The notes under the pieces: model-generated
What the model was told of the DNA's origin: nothing
Database searches by the model: none
Seen by the model: only the letters and a program-made list of their open reading frames with translations
Shown here: positions 17,827 to 27,367 of the stretch, in pieces
Layout: each line of letters opens with the position of its first letter
Position numbering within the stretch: the stretch's first letter is position 1
Program-made: the position numbers and the translations under genes
Assembly: GCF_016406145.1 (NCBI RefSeq)
Contig: NZ_CP066306.1
Span: forward strand, 1,922,001-1,986,000
Direction: 5' to 3'
Length of the DNA stretch: 64,000 nucleotides
Origin: Pseudomonas putida
Lineage (GTDB): Bacteria > Pseudomonadota > Gammaproteobacteria > Pseudomonadales > Pseudomonadaceae

Positions 17827-19110
17827 ATGACTGACACCCGTAACGGCGAGGACAGCGGCAAATTGCTTTATTGCTCCTTCTGCGGCAAAAGCCAGCACGA
17901 AGTGCGCAAACTGATTGCCGGGCCCTCGGTATTTATCTGCGACGAGTGCGTCGACCTGTGCAACGACATCATCCGTGAGGAGGTGCAGGAAGCCCAGGCC
18001 GAAAGCAGCGCGCACAAATTGCCTTCGCCGAAAGAAATCAGCGGCATCCTGGACCAGTATGTGATTGGTCAGGAACGCGCCAAGAAGGTGCTTTCGGTAG
18101 CGGTGTACAACCACTACAAGCGCCTGAACCAGCGTGACAAGAAAGGTGACGAGGTTGAACTCGGCAAGAGCAACATCCTGCTTATCGGGCCTACAGGCTC
18201 GGGCAAGACCCTGCTCGCCGAAACCCTGGCTCGCCTGTTGAACGTGCCGTTCACCATTGCCGACGCCACCACCCTGACCGAAGCCGGTTACGTGGGTGAG
18301 GACGTCGAGAACATCATTCAGAAACTGCTGCAGAAGTGCGACTACGACGTGGAAAAGGCCCAAATGGGCATTGTCTATATCGACGAGATCGACAAGATCT
18401 CGCGCAAGTCGGACAACCCGTCGATCACCCGTGACGTTTCGGGTGAAGGCGTGCAGCAGGCACTGCTCAAGCTGATCGAGGGCACCGTTGCCTCCGTTCC
18501 GCCGCAAGGGGGGCGCAAGCACCCGCAACAGGAATTCCTGCAGGTAGATACCCGCAACATCCTGTTCATCTGCGGTGGCGCCTTCTCTGGTCTGGAAAAG
18601 GTCATCCAGAACCGCTCCACCAAGGGTGGTATCGGTTTTGGCGCTGAAGTGCGCAGCAAGGAAGAGGGCAAGAAGGTTGGTGAATCGCTGCGTGAAGTCG
18701 AGCCGGATGATCTGGTCAAGTTTGGCCTGATCCCCGAGTTCGTCGGCCGTCTGCCGGTTCTGGCAACCCTCGACGAGTTGGATGAGGCCGCGCTGATGCA
18801 GATCCTCACCGAGCCGAAGAACGCTCTGACCAAACAGTACGCCAGGCTGTTCGAGATGGAAAGCGTGGACCTGGAGTTCCGCAGTGATGCGCTCAAGGCC
18901 GTCGCACGCAAAGCTCTGGAACGCAAGACTGGCGCCCGTGGCCTGCGTTCGATCCTCGAAGGCGTGCTGCTCGACACCATGTATGAGATTCCTTCGCAGA
19001 AGGAAGTCAGCAAGGTGGTGATCGACGAAAGCGTCATCGAAGGCACTTCGCAGCCTTTGCTGATCTACGAGAACAGCGAGCCGCAAGCCAAGGCCGCACC
19101 CGACGCCTGA
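17827..19110 (+). CDS. clpX: ClpX, unfoldase subunit of ClpXP
   Basis: A 427-residue AAA+ unfoldase. The N-terminal zinc-binding domain uses Cys16, Cys19, Cys38 and Cys41. Walker A GPTGSGKT lies near residue 120, Walker B is VYIDEIDK near 180, the pore loop GYVGEDVE is present (about 153-160), and IGF-loop residues that dock on ClpP lie near [11 protein letters not shown] (about 265-275). The start at ATG 17827 gives the family N-terminus [19 protein letters not shown]; an upstream in-frame start is unlikely. The ribosome-binding site is weak (GGAT only). A strong intrinsic terminator follows, so lon is a separate unit. Confidence 0.98.
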   Translation: MTDTRNGEDSGKLLYCSFCGKSQHEVRKLIAGPSVFICDECVDLCNDIIREEVQEAQAESSAHKLPSPKEISGILDQYVIGQERAKKVLSVAVYNHYKRLNQRDKKGDEVELGKSNILLIGPTGSGKTLLAETLARLLNVPFTIADATTLTEAGYVGEDVENIIQKLLQKCDYDVEKAQMGIVYIDEIDKISRKSDNPSITRDVSGEGVQQALLKLIEGTVASVPPQGGRKHPQQEFLQVDTRNILFICGGAFSGLEKVIQNRSTKGGIGFGAEVRSKEEGKKVGESLREVEPDDLVKFGLIPEFVGRLPVLATLDELDEAALMQILTEPKNALTKQYARLFEMESVDLEFRSDALKAVARKALERKTGARGLRSILEGVLLDTMYEIPSQKEVSKVVIDESVIEGTSQPLLIYENSEPQAKAAPDA

Positions 19111-19132
19111 GTCGGTTGGGTGGCAGCAAGCA

Positions 19133-19166
19133 AGAAAGGGGCCCATGCGGGCCCCTTTCTGCTTTT
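19133..19166 (+). terminator. Intrinsic terminator of clpX
   Basis: AGAAAGGGGCCC and GGGCCCCTTTCT form a perfect 12-bp stem around ATGC, followed by GCTTTT. Confidence 0.9.
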
Positions 19167-19178
19167 CCTATGCAAGCG

Positions 19179-19207
19179 CTTGTAATTTCCCAAGCGTGCC
19201 CCCACAT
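19179..19207 (+). promoter_or_regulatory. Heat-shock (sigma-32-like) promoter of lon
   Basis: CTTGTAA (19179-19185) and CCCCACAT (19200-19207) are separated by 14 bases and resemble the RpoH consensus CTTGAAA-N13-14-CCCCATNT. The site is about 60 bases before the lon start. lon is heat-shock controlled in enterobacteria, which supports the call. Confidence 0.6.
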
Positions 19208-19266
19208 TAGGTCCAAGCATCATTTCCACCGGTTTCCGGCCATAAGGCCGCTGTAGAGGCGAAATC

Positions 19267-21663
19267 ATGAAGACCACCCTCGACTTGCCTCTTTTGCCAT
19301 TGCGCGATGTCGTTGTTTACCCGCACATGGTCATCCCACTGTTCGTGGGGCGTGAGAAGTCCATCGAGGCCCTTGAGGCTGCGATGACTGGCGAGAAGCA
19401 GATCCTTCTGCTGGCCCAGAAAAACCCCGCCGACGACGATCCGGGCGAAGACGCCCTGTACCGCGTCGGTACCGTCGCTACCGTTCTGCAACTGCTGAAG
19501 CTGCCGGATGGCACCGTCAAGGTGCTGGTCGAGGGCGAGCAGCGTGGTGCGGTTGAGCGCTTTACCGAAGTTGAAGGGCACATCCGTGCCGAAGTTTCCC
19601 TGATCGACGAAACCGATGCCGCTGAGCGCGAGTCGGAAGTCTTCGTGCGCACGCTGCTGTCTCAGTTCGAGCAGTACGTACAGTTGGGCAAGAAAGTCCC
19701 CGCCGAAGTGTTGTCGTCACTGAACAGCATCGAGGAGCCTGGGCGCCTGGTCGATACCATGGCCGCACACATGGCTCTGAAGATCGAGCAGAAGCAGGAA
19801 ATTCTCGAGATCGTCGATTTGTCCACCCGTGTCGAGCATGTGCTGGCGATGCTGGATGCGGAAATCGACCTGCTGCAGGTCGAGAAGCGTATCCGTGGCC
19901 GTGTCAAGAAACAGATGGAGCGCAGCCAGCGCGAGTACTACCTGAATGAGCAGATGAAGGCCATTCAGAAAGAGCTCGGTGATGGCGACGAAGGCCACAA
20001 CGAAGTCGAAGAGCTGAAAAAACGCATTGAAGCTGCCGGCCTGCCGAAAGACGCCCTGACCAAAGCTCAGGCCGAGCTGAACAAACTCAAGCAGATGTCG
20101 CCGATGTCGGCCGAAGCCACCGTTGTGCGAACCTACCTCGACTGGCTCGTGCAGGTGCCGTGGAAGGCCCAGAGCAAGGTTCGGCTGGATTTGTCCAAGG
20201 CTGAGGAAATTCTCGATGCCGACCACTATGGCCTTGAAGAGGTCAAGGAGCGCATCCTCGAATATCTCGCCGTGCAGAAGCGCGTGAAGAAAATTCGCGG
20301 CCCGGTGTTGTGTCTGGTCGGCCCACCAGGCGTGGGCAAAACCTCGCTGGCCGAGTCGATCGCCGCCGCTACCAATCGCAAGTTCGTACGCATGGCCCTG
20401 GGTGGAGTGCGTGACGAGGCCGAGATCCGCGGCCACCGTCGGACATACATCGGTTCGATGCCAGGCCGCTTGATCCAGAAGATGACCAAGGTGGGTGTGC
20501 GCAACCCGCTGTTCCTGCTCGACGAGATCGACAAGATGGGCAGCGACATGCGTGGTGACCCGGCCTCGGCACTGCTGGAAGTGCTCGATCCCGAGCAGAA
20601 CCACAATTTCAACGACCACTACCTGGAGGTCGATTACGACCTCTCGGACGTGATGTTCCTGTGCACTTCGAACTCGATGAACATCCCGCCGGCGCTGCTT
20701 GACCGCATGGAAGTCATTCGCCTGCCGGGTTACACCGAGGACGAGAAGATCAACATCGCGGTCAAGTACCTGACGCCCAAGCAGGTCAAGGCCAACGGTT
20801 TGAAGAAGGAAGAGCTCGAGATCGACACCTCGGCGATCCGCGACATCATCCGTTACTACACCCGCGAAGCCGGTGTGCGTGGCCTGGAGCGGCAGATTGC
20901 CAAGGTCTGCCGCAAGGTCGTCAAGGAACATACCGGCCAGAAGCAGGTCAAGGTCAAAGTGACGAGTGAGCAGCTCGAGCACCTGTTGGGAGTGCGTAAG
21001 TTCCGCTACGGCCTGGCCGAGCAGCAGGACCAGATAGGCCAGGTGACCGGCCTTGCCTGGACCCAGGTGGGGGGCGAGTTGCTGACCATCGAGTCGGTGG
21101 TTATCCCTGGTAAGGGCCAACTGATCAAGACCGGTTCGCTCGGCGACGTCATGGTCGAGTCGATTACCGCCGCGCAAACTGTAGTCCGTAGCCGCGCTCG
21201 CAGCCTGGGGATAGCCGCCGACTTCCATGAGAAGCACGACGTGCACATCCATATGCCCGAGGGTGCCACGCCCAAGGATGGCCCGAGCGCCGGTATCGGC
21301 ATGTGCACGGCGCTGGTGTCGGCCCTGACGCAGATTCCGGTGCGAGCAGATGTTGCCATGACCGGTGAAATCACCTTGCGTGGGCAGGTATTGGCCATTG
21401 GCGGGTTGAAGGAAAAACTGCTGGCGGCGCACCGTGGCGGGATCAAGACAGTGATCATTCCAGAGGAGAATGTTCGCGATCTGAAGGAGATTCCGGAAAA
21501 TATCAAACAGGATCTGCAGATCAAACCGGTCAAATGGATTGACGAAGTCCTGCAAATTGCGCTGCAATACGCCCCGGAGCCCTTGCCAGATGTGGCTCCT
21601 GAGATTGTCGCGAAAGATGAAAAGCGCGACGGCGATGCTAAGGAACGAATTAGCACGCATTAG
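19267..21663 (+). CDS. lon: Lon ATP-dependent protease
   Basis: A 798-residue LonA protease, full length (784 in E. coli). It degrades misfolded and regulatory proteins in the cytosol. The N-terminal LON substrate domain covers about residues 1-200 ([26 protein letters not shown] at the start), followed by a coiled region. The AAA+ domain has Walker A GPPGVGKT at residues 352-359 and Walker B FLLDEIDK near 415. The C-terminal peptidase has the catalytic dyad Ser674 (PKDGPSAG) and Lys717 ([14 protein letters not shown]), the same 43-residue spacing as in E. coli. A heat-shock-like promoter lies upstream and hupB follows, as in many proteobacteria. Confidence 0.98.
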   Translation: MKTTLDLPLLPLRDVVVYPHMVIPLFVGREKSIEALEAAMTGEKQILLLAQKNPADDDPGEDALYRVGTVATVLQLLKLPDGTVKVLVEGEQRGAVERFTEVEGHIRAEVSLIDETDAAERESEVFVRTLLSQFEQYVQLGKKVPAEVLSSLNSIEEPGRLVDTMAAHMALKIEQKQEILEIVDLSTRVEHVLAMLDAEIDLLQVEKRIRGRVKKQMERSQREYYLNEQMKAIQKELGDGDEGHNEVEELKKRIEAAGLPKDALTKAQAELNKLKQMSPMSAEATVVRTYLDWLVQVPWKAQSKVRLDLSKAEEILDADHYGLEEVKERILEYLAVQKRVKKIRGPVLCLVGPPGVGKTSLAESIAAATNRKFVRMALGGVRDEAEIRGHRRTYIGSMPGRLIQKMTKVGVRNPLFLLDEIDKMGSDMRGDPASALLEVLDPEQNHNFNDHYLEVDYDLSDVMFLCTSNSMNIPPALLDRMEVIRLPGYTEDEKINIAVKYLTPKQVKANGLKKEELEIDTSAIRDIIRYYTREAGVRGLERQIAKVCRKVVKEHTGQKQVKVKVTSEQLEHLLGVRKFRYGLAEQQDQIGQVTGLAWTQVGGELLTIESVVIPGKGQLIKTGSLGDVMVESITAAQTVVRSRARSLGIAADFHEKHDVHIHMPEGATPKDGPSAGIGMCTALVSALTQIPVRADVAMTGEITLRGQVLAIGGLKEKLLAAHRGGIKTVIIPEENVRDLKEIPENIKQDLQIKPVKWIDEVLQIALQYAPEPLPDVAPEIVAKDEKRDGDAKERISTH

Positions 21664-21687
21664 TAGTTTTTGGCTGGGGGGCTTTCC

Positions 21688-21717
21688 TTGACAGTATTTT
21701 CGGGGCCTTGCTATAAA
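21688..21717 (+). promoter_or_regulatory. Sigma-70 promoter of hupB
   Basis: TTGACA (21688-21693) and TATAAA (21712-21717) are separated by 18 bases, a strong housekeeping promoter. The hupB start is about 100 bases downstream, giving a fairly long leader. Confidence 0.75.
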
Positions 21718-21815
21718 GCGGCACGCTATTGTCACCAGGCCACCCAGCGCTCGTTTCATAAGCTTTTCATTACATACTTAGAAACAAACTCAATAGAGAA
21801 ATAAGGGGACTTAGA

Positions 21816-22088
21816 GTGAACAAGTCGGAACTGATTGACGCTATCGCCGCATCTGCTGACATCCCGAAAGCTGTAGCCGGCCGCGCGCTGGACGCAGTAA
21901 TTGACTCCGTAACTGGTGCCCTGAAAGCAGGCGACGACGTCGTTCTGGTTGGCTTCGGTACCTTCTCGGTGAAAGAGCGCGCAGAGCGCGATGGCCGTAA
22001 CCCGCAAACTGGCAAGACCATCAAGATCGCTGCTGCCAAGGTTCCAGGTTTCAAGGCTGGCAAAGGCCTGAAAGACGCCGTCAACTAA
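21816..22088 (+). CDS. hupB: HU-beta nucleoid protein
   Basis: A 90-residue HU protein, standard length, starting [11 protein letters not shown]. The DNA-binding beta-arm includes [12 protein letters not shown] (about residues 61-72) with the conserved Pro that intercalates DNA; the dimer core includes [19 protein letters not shown] (about 40-58). It bends and compacts DNA without sequence preference. It has its own strong promoter after lon and a terminator before ppiD, so it is transcribed alone at high level. It is the HupB type by position after lon. Confidence 0.97.
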   Translation: MNKSELIDAIAASADIPKAVAGRALDAVIDSVTGALKAGDDVVLVGFGTFSVKERAERDGRNPQTGKTIKIAAAKVPGFKAGKGLKDAVN

Positions 22089-22176
22089 GTCGTCTCTTTC
22101 AGCCGGACCAGGCCTGGCCAGGTCCGAGCACGCTGAAGGCGGGTCGCAAACGTTCCCGCCTGACACGTTTGCTAAG

Positions 22177-22210
22177 AAAAGGCGCATCCTCGGATGCGCC
22201 TTTCTTTTAT
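22177..22210 (+). terminator. Intrinsic terminator of hupB
   Basis: AAAAGGCGCATCC pairs with GGATGCGCCTTT around TC, followed by CTTTT. Flanking A and T runs extend the pairing. Confidence 0.88.
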
Positions 22211-22271
22211 CAGGATTCTACCCACGCTCCGCGGTTGTCGACGCAGTGGTACAGCCGTTTCTGGGGGACGC

Positions 22272-24143
22272 ATGCTGCAAAATATCAGGGACAATTCACA
22301 AGGTTGGATTGCCAAGACCATCATCGGCCTCATCGTAGTGCTGATGGCGTTGACCGGCTTCGAGGCCATTTTCCAGGCCGCCAGCCATAGCCAGGACGCC
22401 GCCAAGGTGAACGGCCAGACCATCAGCCAGAATGAGCTGAGCCAGGCGGCCGACATGCAGCGCCGCCAGCTGATGCAACAGCTGGGCAAGGATTTCGACC
22501 CGGCACTGCTGGACGAGAAATTGCTGCGAGATGCTGCGCTCAAAGGGCTTATCGAACGCAAACTGCTATTGCAGGGTGCCAAAGATGCCAAGTTCGCCTT
22601 CAGTGAGGCCGCGCTGGATCAGGTAATCCTGCAGACGCCGGAATTCCAGGTGGATGGCAAGTTCAACGCCGACCGTTTCGACCAAGTCATCCGCCAGATG
22701 GGCTATGGCCGTTTGCAGTTCCGCGAGATGCTCGCCGAAGAAATGCTGATCGGCCAGGTACGCACCGGCATTGCCGGCAGCAGCTTCGTTACCGACCAGC
22801 AGGTCGACGCCTTCGCTCGCCTGGAAAACCAGACCCGCGACTTCGCTTCGTTGACCTTCAAGGCCAACCCGGCCGCAGTCAAGGTCAGCGATGACGAGGT
22901 CAAGGCCCATTATGAACAGCACGCCAAAGAGTTCATGACGCCGGATCAAGTGGTCATCGACTATGTCGAGCTGAAGAAGTCGGCCTTCTTCGATCAGGTG
23001 AAGGTTACCGACGACGAGCTCAAGGCCCAGTACGAGAAGGAAATCGCCAACCTGGCCGAACAGCGCCACGCTGCGCACATCCTTATCGAGGTCAATGACA
23101 AGGTCACCGATGCCCAGGCCAAGGCCCGCATCGAAGAGGTCGAGCAACGCTTGGCCAAAGGTGAAGACTTCGCCAAACTGGCCAAGGAGTTCTCCCAGGA
23201 CCCGGGTTCGGCCAACAGCGGTGGCGACCTTGGCTTTGCCGGTCCGGGTGTGTATGACCCGGTCTTCGAGGACGCTCTGTACAAGCTCGACGATGGTCAG
23301 GTTTCGGCACCGGTTCGTACCCAGTTCGGTTATCACCTGATCAAGCTGCTGGGCAAACAGGCGCCGGAAGTCCCGAGTTTTGCCAGCCTGAAGGACAAGC
23401 TCACCCGAGACCTGAAGACTCCGCTGGTCGAGCAGCGCTATGTCGATGCCAGCAAGCAGCTGCAGGATGCTGCCTACGAGGCTGCCGACCTGGCCCAGCC
23501 GGCCCAGGACCTGAACCTCAAGGTACATACGTCGGCGCCATTCGGCCGTGAAGGCGGTGAAGGCATCACGGCCAACCGTGCCGTGGTCCAGGCTGCGTTT
23601 TCCGAGGAAGTGCTGGAGGAGGCTGCCAACAGCACCGCCATCGAGCTGGACCCGGAAACCACCGTGGTATTGCGCGTCAAGGAGCACCGTAAACCGGAGC
23701 AGATGCCGCTCGAAGCCGTAGCCAAGTCCATCAGCGAACACCTGGCCAAGGAGAAGGCAACCGCCGAGCTCAAGGCCAAGACGGACAAACTGATCGCCGG
23801 CCTGCGTGACGGCTCCGTCGCTGCCGGTACTGCCCAGGAAGGCCAGAGCTGGAAGGCCTACGAAGCAGTCACCCGCAACCAGGACGGTATCGACCCGGCC
23901 GAGTTGCAGGCGCTGTTCCGCCTGGCCAAGCCGCAAGCCAAGGACAAGCCGGTATATGGCAGCGTGGTTCTGGCCGATGGCAGCCTGGTCGTGCTGCAGC
24001 TCAAGGGTGTCAACGAAGGCGCGGCCGCCAGCGATGAAGAGAAGCAGCAGATTCGCCGCTACCTCGCTTCGCGTGCGGGCCAGCAGGACTTTGCGGCATA
24101 CCGCAAGCAGCTGGAAGGCAGTGCGGACATCACTCGCTACTGA
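22272..24143 (+). CDS. ppiD: PpiD-like periplasmic peptidyl-prolyl isomerase/chaperone
   Basis: A 623-residue protein anchored by one N-terminal membrane helix (about residues 14-34, TIIGLIVVLMALTGFEAIF), with the rest in the periplasm. A SurA-type N-terminal chaperone domain follows (VNGQTISQNELSQA, about 43-56, and the helical stretch after it). The parvulin (PPIC) domain lies near residues 260-355 (RHAAHILIEVN to PVRTQFGYHLIKLL). PpiD binds the SecYEG exit and helps newly exported proteins fold. GGGGGA lies before ATG 22272; the longer in-frame start lies in the hupB terminator. Position after hupB matches E. coli. A strong terminator follows. Confidence 0.95.
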   Translation: MLQNIRDNSQGWIAKTIIGLIVVLMALTGFEAIFQAASHSQDAAKVNGQTISQNELSQAADMQRRQLMQQLGKDFDPALLDEKLLRDAALKGLIERKLLLQGAKDAKFAFSEAALDQVILQTPEFQVDGKFNADRFDQVIRQMGYGRLQFREMLAEEMLIGQVRTGIAGSSFVTDQQVDAFARLENQTRDFASLTFKANPAAVKVSDDEVKAHYEQHAKEFMTPDQVVIDYVELKKSAFFDQVKVTDDELKAQYEKEIANLAEQRHAAHILIEVNDKVTDAQAKARIEEVEQRLAKGEDFAKLAKEFSQDPGSANSGGDLGFAGPGVYDPVFEDALYKLDDGQVSAPVRTQFGYHLIKLLGKQAPEVPSFASLKDKLTRDLKTPLVEQRYVDASKQLQDAAYEAADLAQPAQDLNLKVHTSAPFGREGGEGITANRAVVQAAFSEEVLEEAANSTAIELDPETTVVLRVKEHRKPEQMPLEAVAKSISEHLAKEKATAELKAKTDKLIAGLRDGSVAAGTAQEGQSWKAYEAVTRNQDGIDPAELQALFRLAKPQAKDKPVYGSVVLADGSLVVLQLKGVNEGAAASDEEKQQIRRYLASRAGQQDFAAYRKQLEGSADITRY

Positions 24144-24160
24144 GTGACTGTCTGGTAACG

Positions 24161-24196
24161 AAACAGGCCGCATGATGCGGCCTGTTTCGTTTCTGT
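24161..24196. terminator. Intrinsic terminator between ppiD and the patatin gene
   Basis: GAAACAGGCCGCA and TGCGGCCTGTTTC form a perfect 13-bp stem around TGA, followed by GTTTCT. The genes converge here, so it may serve both strands. Confidence 0.88.
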
Positions 24197-24223
24197 GGCA
24201 TGGGCGTAAGCGCCGGGTTCGCC

Positions 24224-25264
24224 TCAGCGCTTCTCGCCCTCATAGTTATCCAGCGTATCGCGCGCAATCTCCCGGCCCAAGGCGATCAGCTCCGGCGCCT
24301 TGTAGAACTCGAAGAATCGGCAGACCCGCTTGGGCACGTTGATCAGCACGTCCGGTGGATACCCCGCGATCTTGTATTGCGCCAACGACGTCTGCATCAC
24401 CTCGAAACTCTGGTTGATCAGGTCCAGCAGCGAAGCTGGCCCCACGTTGTCGACGATGATCGACCCTGTGGCTGATTTTGGCGCGCCCTCGCTCTGCGGT
24501 GCCGCCGCCGGTTGCTGGGCTTCTGGGTCGGCCGCATCGGTCAGCCAGGGGTTGGGTGGAACCAGGCCCTCGCCGGTGATCTCCTGCTCTATGCGCATCA
24601 GTTCCTCGGCGGGCTTGCGCCGAAACGGCATGCGCGATCCCAGCGAATTGATCAGCGCGTCAAAGCGCATCCTGAATGCTGCCGGCCGCTCGATGACAGG
24701 CAACTGGTACTGCTTCTGGTTGGTGGAGTTGAGGTTCACCGCAATGATCATGTCGCAGTGGCTGGACACTACCGGCACGATCGGCAGCGGATTGAGGATG
24801 CCGCCGTCCACCAGCATGCGGTTGCCTTGCATTACCGGCGTGAACAGGCTTGGAATTGCCGCCGAAGCGCGCATTGCCTGGTGAAGGCAGCCTTCCTGGA
24901 ACCAGATCTCCTGCTGGTGGGTCAGGTCGGTGGCCACCGCCGTGTAGGGGATGCGCAATTGCTCGATATTGATTTCGCCAACGATCTTGCGGATCTGCCC
25001 AAACACCTTGTCGCCACGAATGGCACCAAGGCGGAAGCTGACATCGACCAGACGCAGTACGTCCAGGTAATCCAGGCTTTCGATCCAGTTGCGGTATTCA
25101 TCCAGTTTGCCCGCCGCGTATATTCCCCCGACCACCGCGCCCATCGAGCAGCCGGCAATGCAGGCGATCTCGTAGCCGCGCCGTTCGATTTCCTCGATCA
25201 CGCCTATATGGGCATAGCCCCGAGCGCCCCCCGATCCCAACACCAGTGCTACACGTTTGCTCAT
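24224..25264 (-). CDS. Patatin-like phospholipase, RssA-type
   Basis: A 346-residue cytosolic patatin-domain protein. The oxyanion-hole loop is GSGGARG at residues 10-16, the nucleophile is Ser40 in GCSMG (38-42), and the catalytic Asp lies in LVDGGILNPLP near residue 155, so the Ser-Asp dyad is complete. It probably hydrolyses acyl esters of lipids; the substrate is unknown. ATG 25264 follows GGGGAAG; a slightly longer start is possible. The C-terminal 100 residues, with an Ala/Pro/Gln-rich linker (EAQQPAAAPQSEGAPKS), do not look catalytic. It diverges from a small lipoprotein gene. Confidence 0.9.
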   Translation of the reverse strand: MSKRVALVLGSGGARGYAHIGVIEEIERRGYEIACIAGCSMGAVVGGIYAAGKLDEYRNWIESLDYLDVLRLVDVSFRLGAIRGDKVFGQIRKIVGEINIEQLRIPYTAVATDLTHQQEIWFQEGCLHQAMRASAAIPSLFTPVMQGNRMLVDGGILNPLPIVPVVSSHCDMIIAVNLNSTNQKQYQLPVIERPAAFRMRFDALINSLGSRMPFRRKPAEELMRIEQEITGEGLVPPNPWLTDAADPEAQQPAAAPQSEGAPKSATGSIIVDNVGPASLLDLINQSFEVMQTSLAQYKIAGYPPDVLINVPKRVCRFFEFYKAPELIALGREIARDTLDNYEGEKR

Positions 25265-25417
25265 GATCTTCCCCGGCTTTTGCATCCATGGTCCTACAAT
25301 GCACCGAGCGTTGCCTGTGCTTCAATGTAGACTCTAGGCAAAACGTGCGGGACGCGGCACTTTTCAGGTGCCCGCGCGTCGAACAGCCACTCTATTTGAA
25401 CCTCTGAGGTATTACCG

Positions 25418-25696
25418 ATGAAAGCCTGGATCTGCCTTCCTCTGATTGCCCTGGCCCTTGCCGGCTGTGCGGGCAAGACGGCTTACCGTGACAGCTGCGC
25501 GTCGCAGCTCGATGCCGCCTGGAAGGAGCTTGACCTGGCCAAGGCTGAAGGCTTTGCCGGTACTGTCAGCTATTCCAAGGCTTTGTCGCTTTTGACCGGG
25601 GCCAAGACCCAGCAGCAGTTCGAAGGTTTCGAAGGTTGCACCAATAAAGCCGAAAAGGCGCGTTTCTACATTCGTGAGTCGCGCGCCGGGCGCTGA
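25418..25696 (+). CDS. Small conserved lipoprotein
   Basis: A 92-residue protein with a signal peptide ending in the lipobox LAGC (Cys17). The mature part is helical, carries two more cysteines (CASQLDAAWKELDLAKAEGF and EGCTNKAEKARFYI) that could form a disulfide, and ends in RESRAGR. The residue after the lipidated Cys is Ala, so outer-membrane sorting is expected. The TATTSKALSLL-like helical repeat resembles tetratricopeptide-style packing but is too short to assign. It lies 14 bases before the CHAD gene, so the two are likely cotranscribed. Confidence 0.82.
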   Translation: MKAWICLPLIALALAGCAGKTAYRDSCASQLDAAWKELDLAKAEGFAGTVSYSKALSLLTGAKTQQQFEGFEGCTNKAEKARFYIRESRAGR

Positions 25697-25710
25697 CCGA
25701 GGAGCGCTGT

Positions 25711-26490
25711 ATGTCCAGCATGCTCGACCATGTGGTTGCCCAGGTAGTGGCCTTGCAGGTGCGCCTGCTGACTTGTCGCGAGCGCCTTGCTGCCGATACC
25801 GACAGCGAGGCCTTGCACGATCTGCGCATAGGCCTGAGGCGTTTGCGCAGCCTGTTGCGGCCGCTGAGGGGCTTGCCGGGGGTCGAGCAGTTGGAGGACG
25901 CTGCGAAAGCCCTTGGTAGCTTGACCACACCGCTACGTGACCGTGAGGTACTGGCGGCCGAGTTGATCAAGCGCGGCGTTGCCCAGGCGGGGCAGCGGCG
26001 TCTGCAAGGGCGGGCTGCCACCTTTGCCGGCGTGGCCACCAGCGCGCAGCTGAGCCGTGTACTTGCCATCCTCGATGCCTTCCCGCTGTTCCTGCGCGCA
26101 GCGGGCCGTGAAGGGTTGGCGAAGTCACTGCGCAAGCGCGTCGACAAACGCCTGGTCAAGCAATGGCGCAAGCTGCAGGAAGCTTTGCAGGACCCGGCCC
26201 ACGACCGCCACCGCCTGCGGCTGTTGATCAAGCGTGTGCGCTATGGCGACCAGGCCTATCCGCAACTCGATCATGCCGGCAAGCCGCTGCAGCGCATGCT
26301 AAAACAAGCCCAGAGCGATTTGGGTAACTGGCATGATCGCTTGCAATGGCTGTTGCAGGCTCGATCGCATGCGGACCTCGCGCCCTGCAAGGTCGATTGG
26401 GAACAGGAGCTCAATGATGCCGAGCGTCAGTCCGATGTGACACTGGCTGCCTTGCAGGCAGCGCTGGAGCGGCGCAAGCCCGGCAAATGA
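25711..26490 (+). CDS. CHAD-domain protein
   Basis: A 259-residue protein made almost wholly of a CHAD domain, a helical bundle with conserved His and basic residues that in studied cases binds inorganic polyphosphate. Signature segments are DTDSEALHDLRIGLRRLRSLLRPL (about residues 29-52), the repeat-like RHRLRLLIKRVRYGDQAYPQL (about 170-190) and DLGNWHDRLQWLLQ (about 207-220). GAGGAGCG lies before the ATG. There is no CYTH domain, unlike fused triphosphatases. It follows a lipoprotein gene by 14 bases. A polyphosphate-related role is a family inference. Confidence 0.87.
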   Translation: MSSMLDHVVAQVVALQVRLLTCRERLAADTDSEALHDLRIGLRRLRSLLRPLRGLPGVEQLEDAAKALGSLTTPLRDREVLAAELIKRGVAQAGQRRLQGRAATFAGVATSAQLSRVLAILDAFPLFLRAAGREGLAKSLRKRVDKRLVKQWRKLQEALQDPAHDRHRLRLLIKRVRYGDQAYPQLDHAGKPLQRMLKQAQSDLGNWHDRLQWLLQARSHADLAPCKVDWEQELNDAERQSDVTLAALQAALERRKPGK

Positions 26491-26566
26491 CCGATATGCG
26501 GGCTGTTCGACGCAAGGTTGCTCGATAGTATTGGCTGACACCTTTCGCTGCTGCAGGAGCCGGCCC

Positions 26567-27364
26567 ATGAATTTCAACCAACTGCTCGACGCCGTGCGAG
26601 CAAACCCCGACGGCGTCAGTGTCCCGCCCAACTGGGCCCAAGGGCGTGCCGTATTCGGTGGCCTGATGGCCGCCATGGTGTATGAGGCCATGCGCCTGAA
26701 GCTTGCCGATAGCCGCCCTGTGCGTTCCCTGGCCATCAGTTTCGTCGCCCCGGCAGCTCCCGACGTGCCAACCCGTTTTGAAGTCGAAGTGCTGCGCGAG
26801 GGCAAAGCCGTCAGCACCCTGCTTGGTCGAGCGGTGCAGGATGGCCAGGTGGTGACCTTGGTGCAGGGCAATTTCGGCGCCGGGCGGGTATCGGTGGTAG
26901 ATGTTCCGGCAGTGCCGGCCATGGAGATGAAAGCGCTTGAGGATGCTGCCCCTGTGCTTCCTTACATCAAAGGCGTCACACCAGAGTTCATGCGCCATGT
27001 TGCGTTGCGCTGGGCGGTTGGTGGGCTGCCTTTCAGCGGTAATCAATCACGGCACATGGGCGGCTGGGTGCGCTTGCAAGATGTTGCCGAGGAGCAGGTC
27101 AACGAGGCCCACCTGTTAGCGCTTGTCGATGCCTGGCCGCCCAGCCTTTTGCCTTACCTGAAGCAGCCGGCAGCAGGCAGCACGCTGACGTGGACCATTG
27201 AGTTCATCCAGCCGGTTGCCAGACTGTCGACGTTGGACTGGTGCCGCTACTGCGTCGAGACCGAATACGCGCGCGATGGTTACGGGCATGCTGCAGCCGC
27301 CCTGTGGACGGCTGAAGGTGAGCTGCTGGCATTGAGCCGGCAGACAGTTACGGTGTTTGCTTGA
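26567..27364 (+). CDS. Acyl-CoA thioesterase (TesB-like double hot-dog)
   Basis: A 265-residue protein with the N-terminal thioesterase segment (PNWAQGRAVFGGLMAAMVYEAM, about residues 23-44) and a C-terminal second hot-dog half (WTIEFIQPVARLSTLDWCRYCVETEYARDGYGHAAAALW). It should hydrolyse acyl-CoA in the cytosol; chain-length preference is unknown. ATG 26567 follows GCAGGAG; an upstream start in frame has no site. It converges on the next gene with only three bases between stops, so both transcripts must overlap at their ends. Confidence 0.87.
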   Translation: MNFNQLLDAVRANPDGVSVPPNWAQGRAVFGGLMAAMVYEAMRLKLADSRPVRSLAISFVAPAAPDVPTRFEVEVLREGKAVSTLLGRAVQDGQVVTLVQGNFGAGRVSVVDVPAVPAMEMKALEDAAPVLPYIKGVTPEFMRHVALRWAVGGLPFSGNQSRHMGGWVRLQDVAEEQVNEAHLLALVDAWPPSLLPYLKQPAAGSTLTWTIEFIQPVARLSTLDWCRYCVETEYARDGYGHAAAALWTAEGELLALSRQTVTVFA

Positions 27365-27367
27365 GAT

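Noticed and set aside
19717..21759. A 680-codon frame opposite lon
   Set aside because: Antisense to Lon, no domain and no ribosome-binding site; the long frame arises from third-position GC bias.
22566..24173. A 535-codon frame opposite ppiD
   Set aside because: Covers the PpiD coding region on the other strand, has no motif, and starts in the PpiD terminator.
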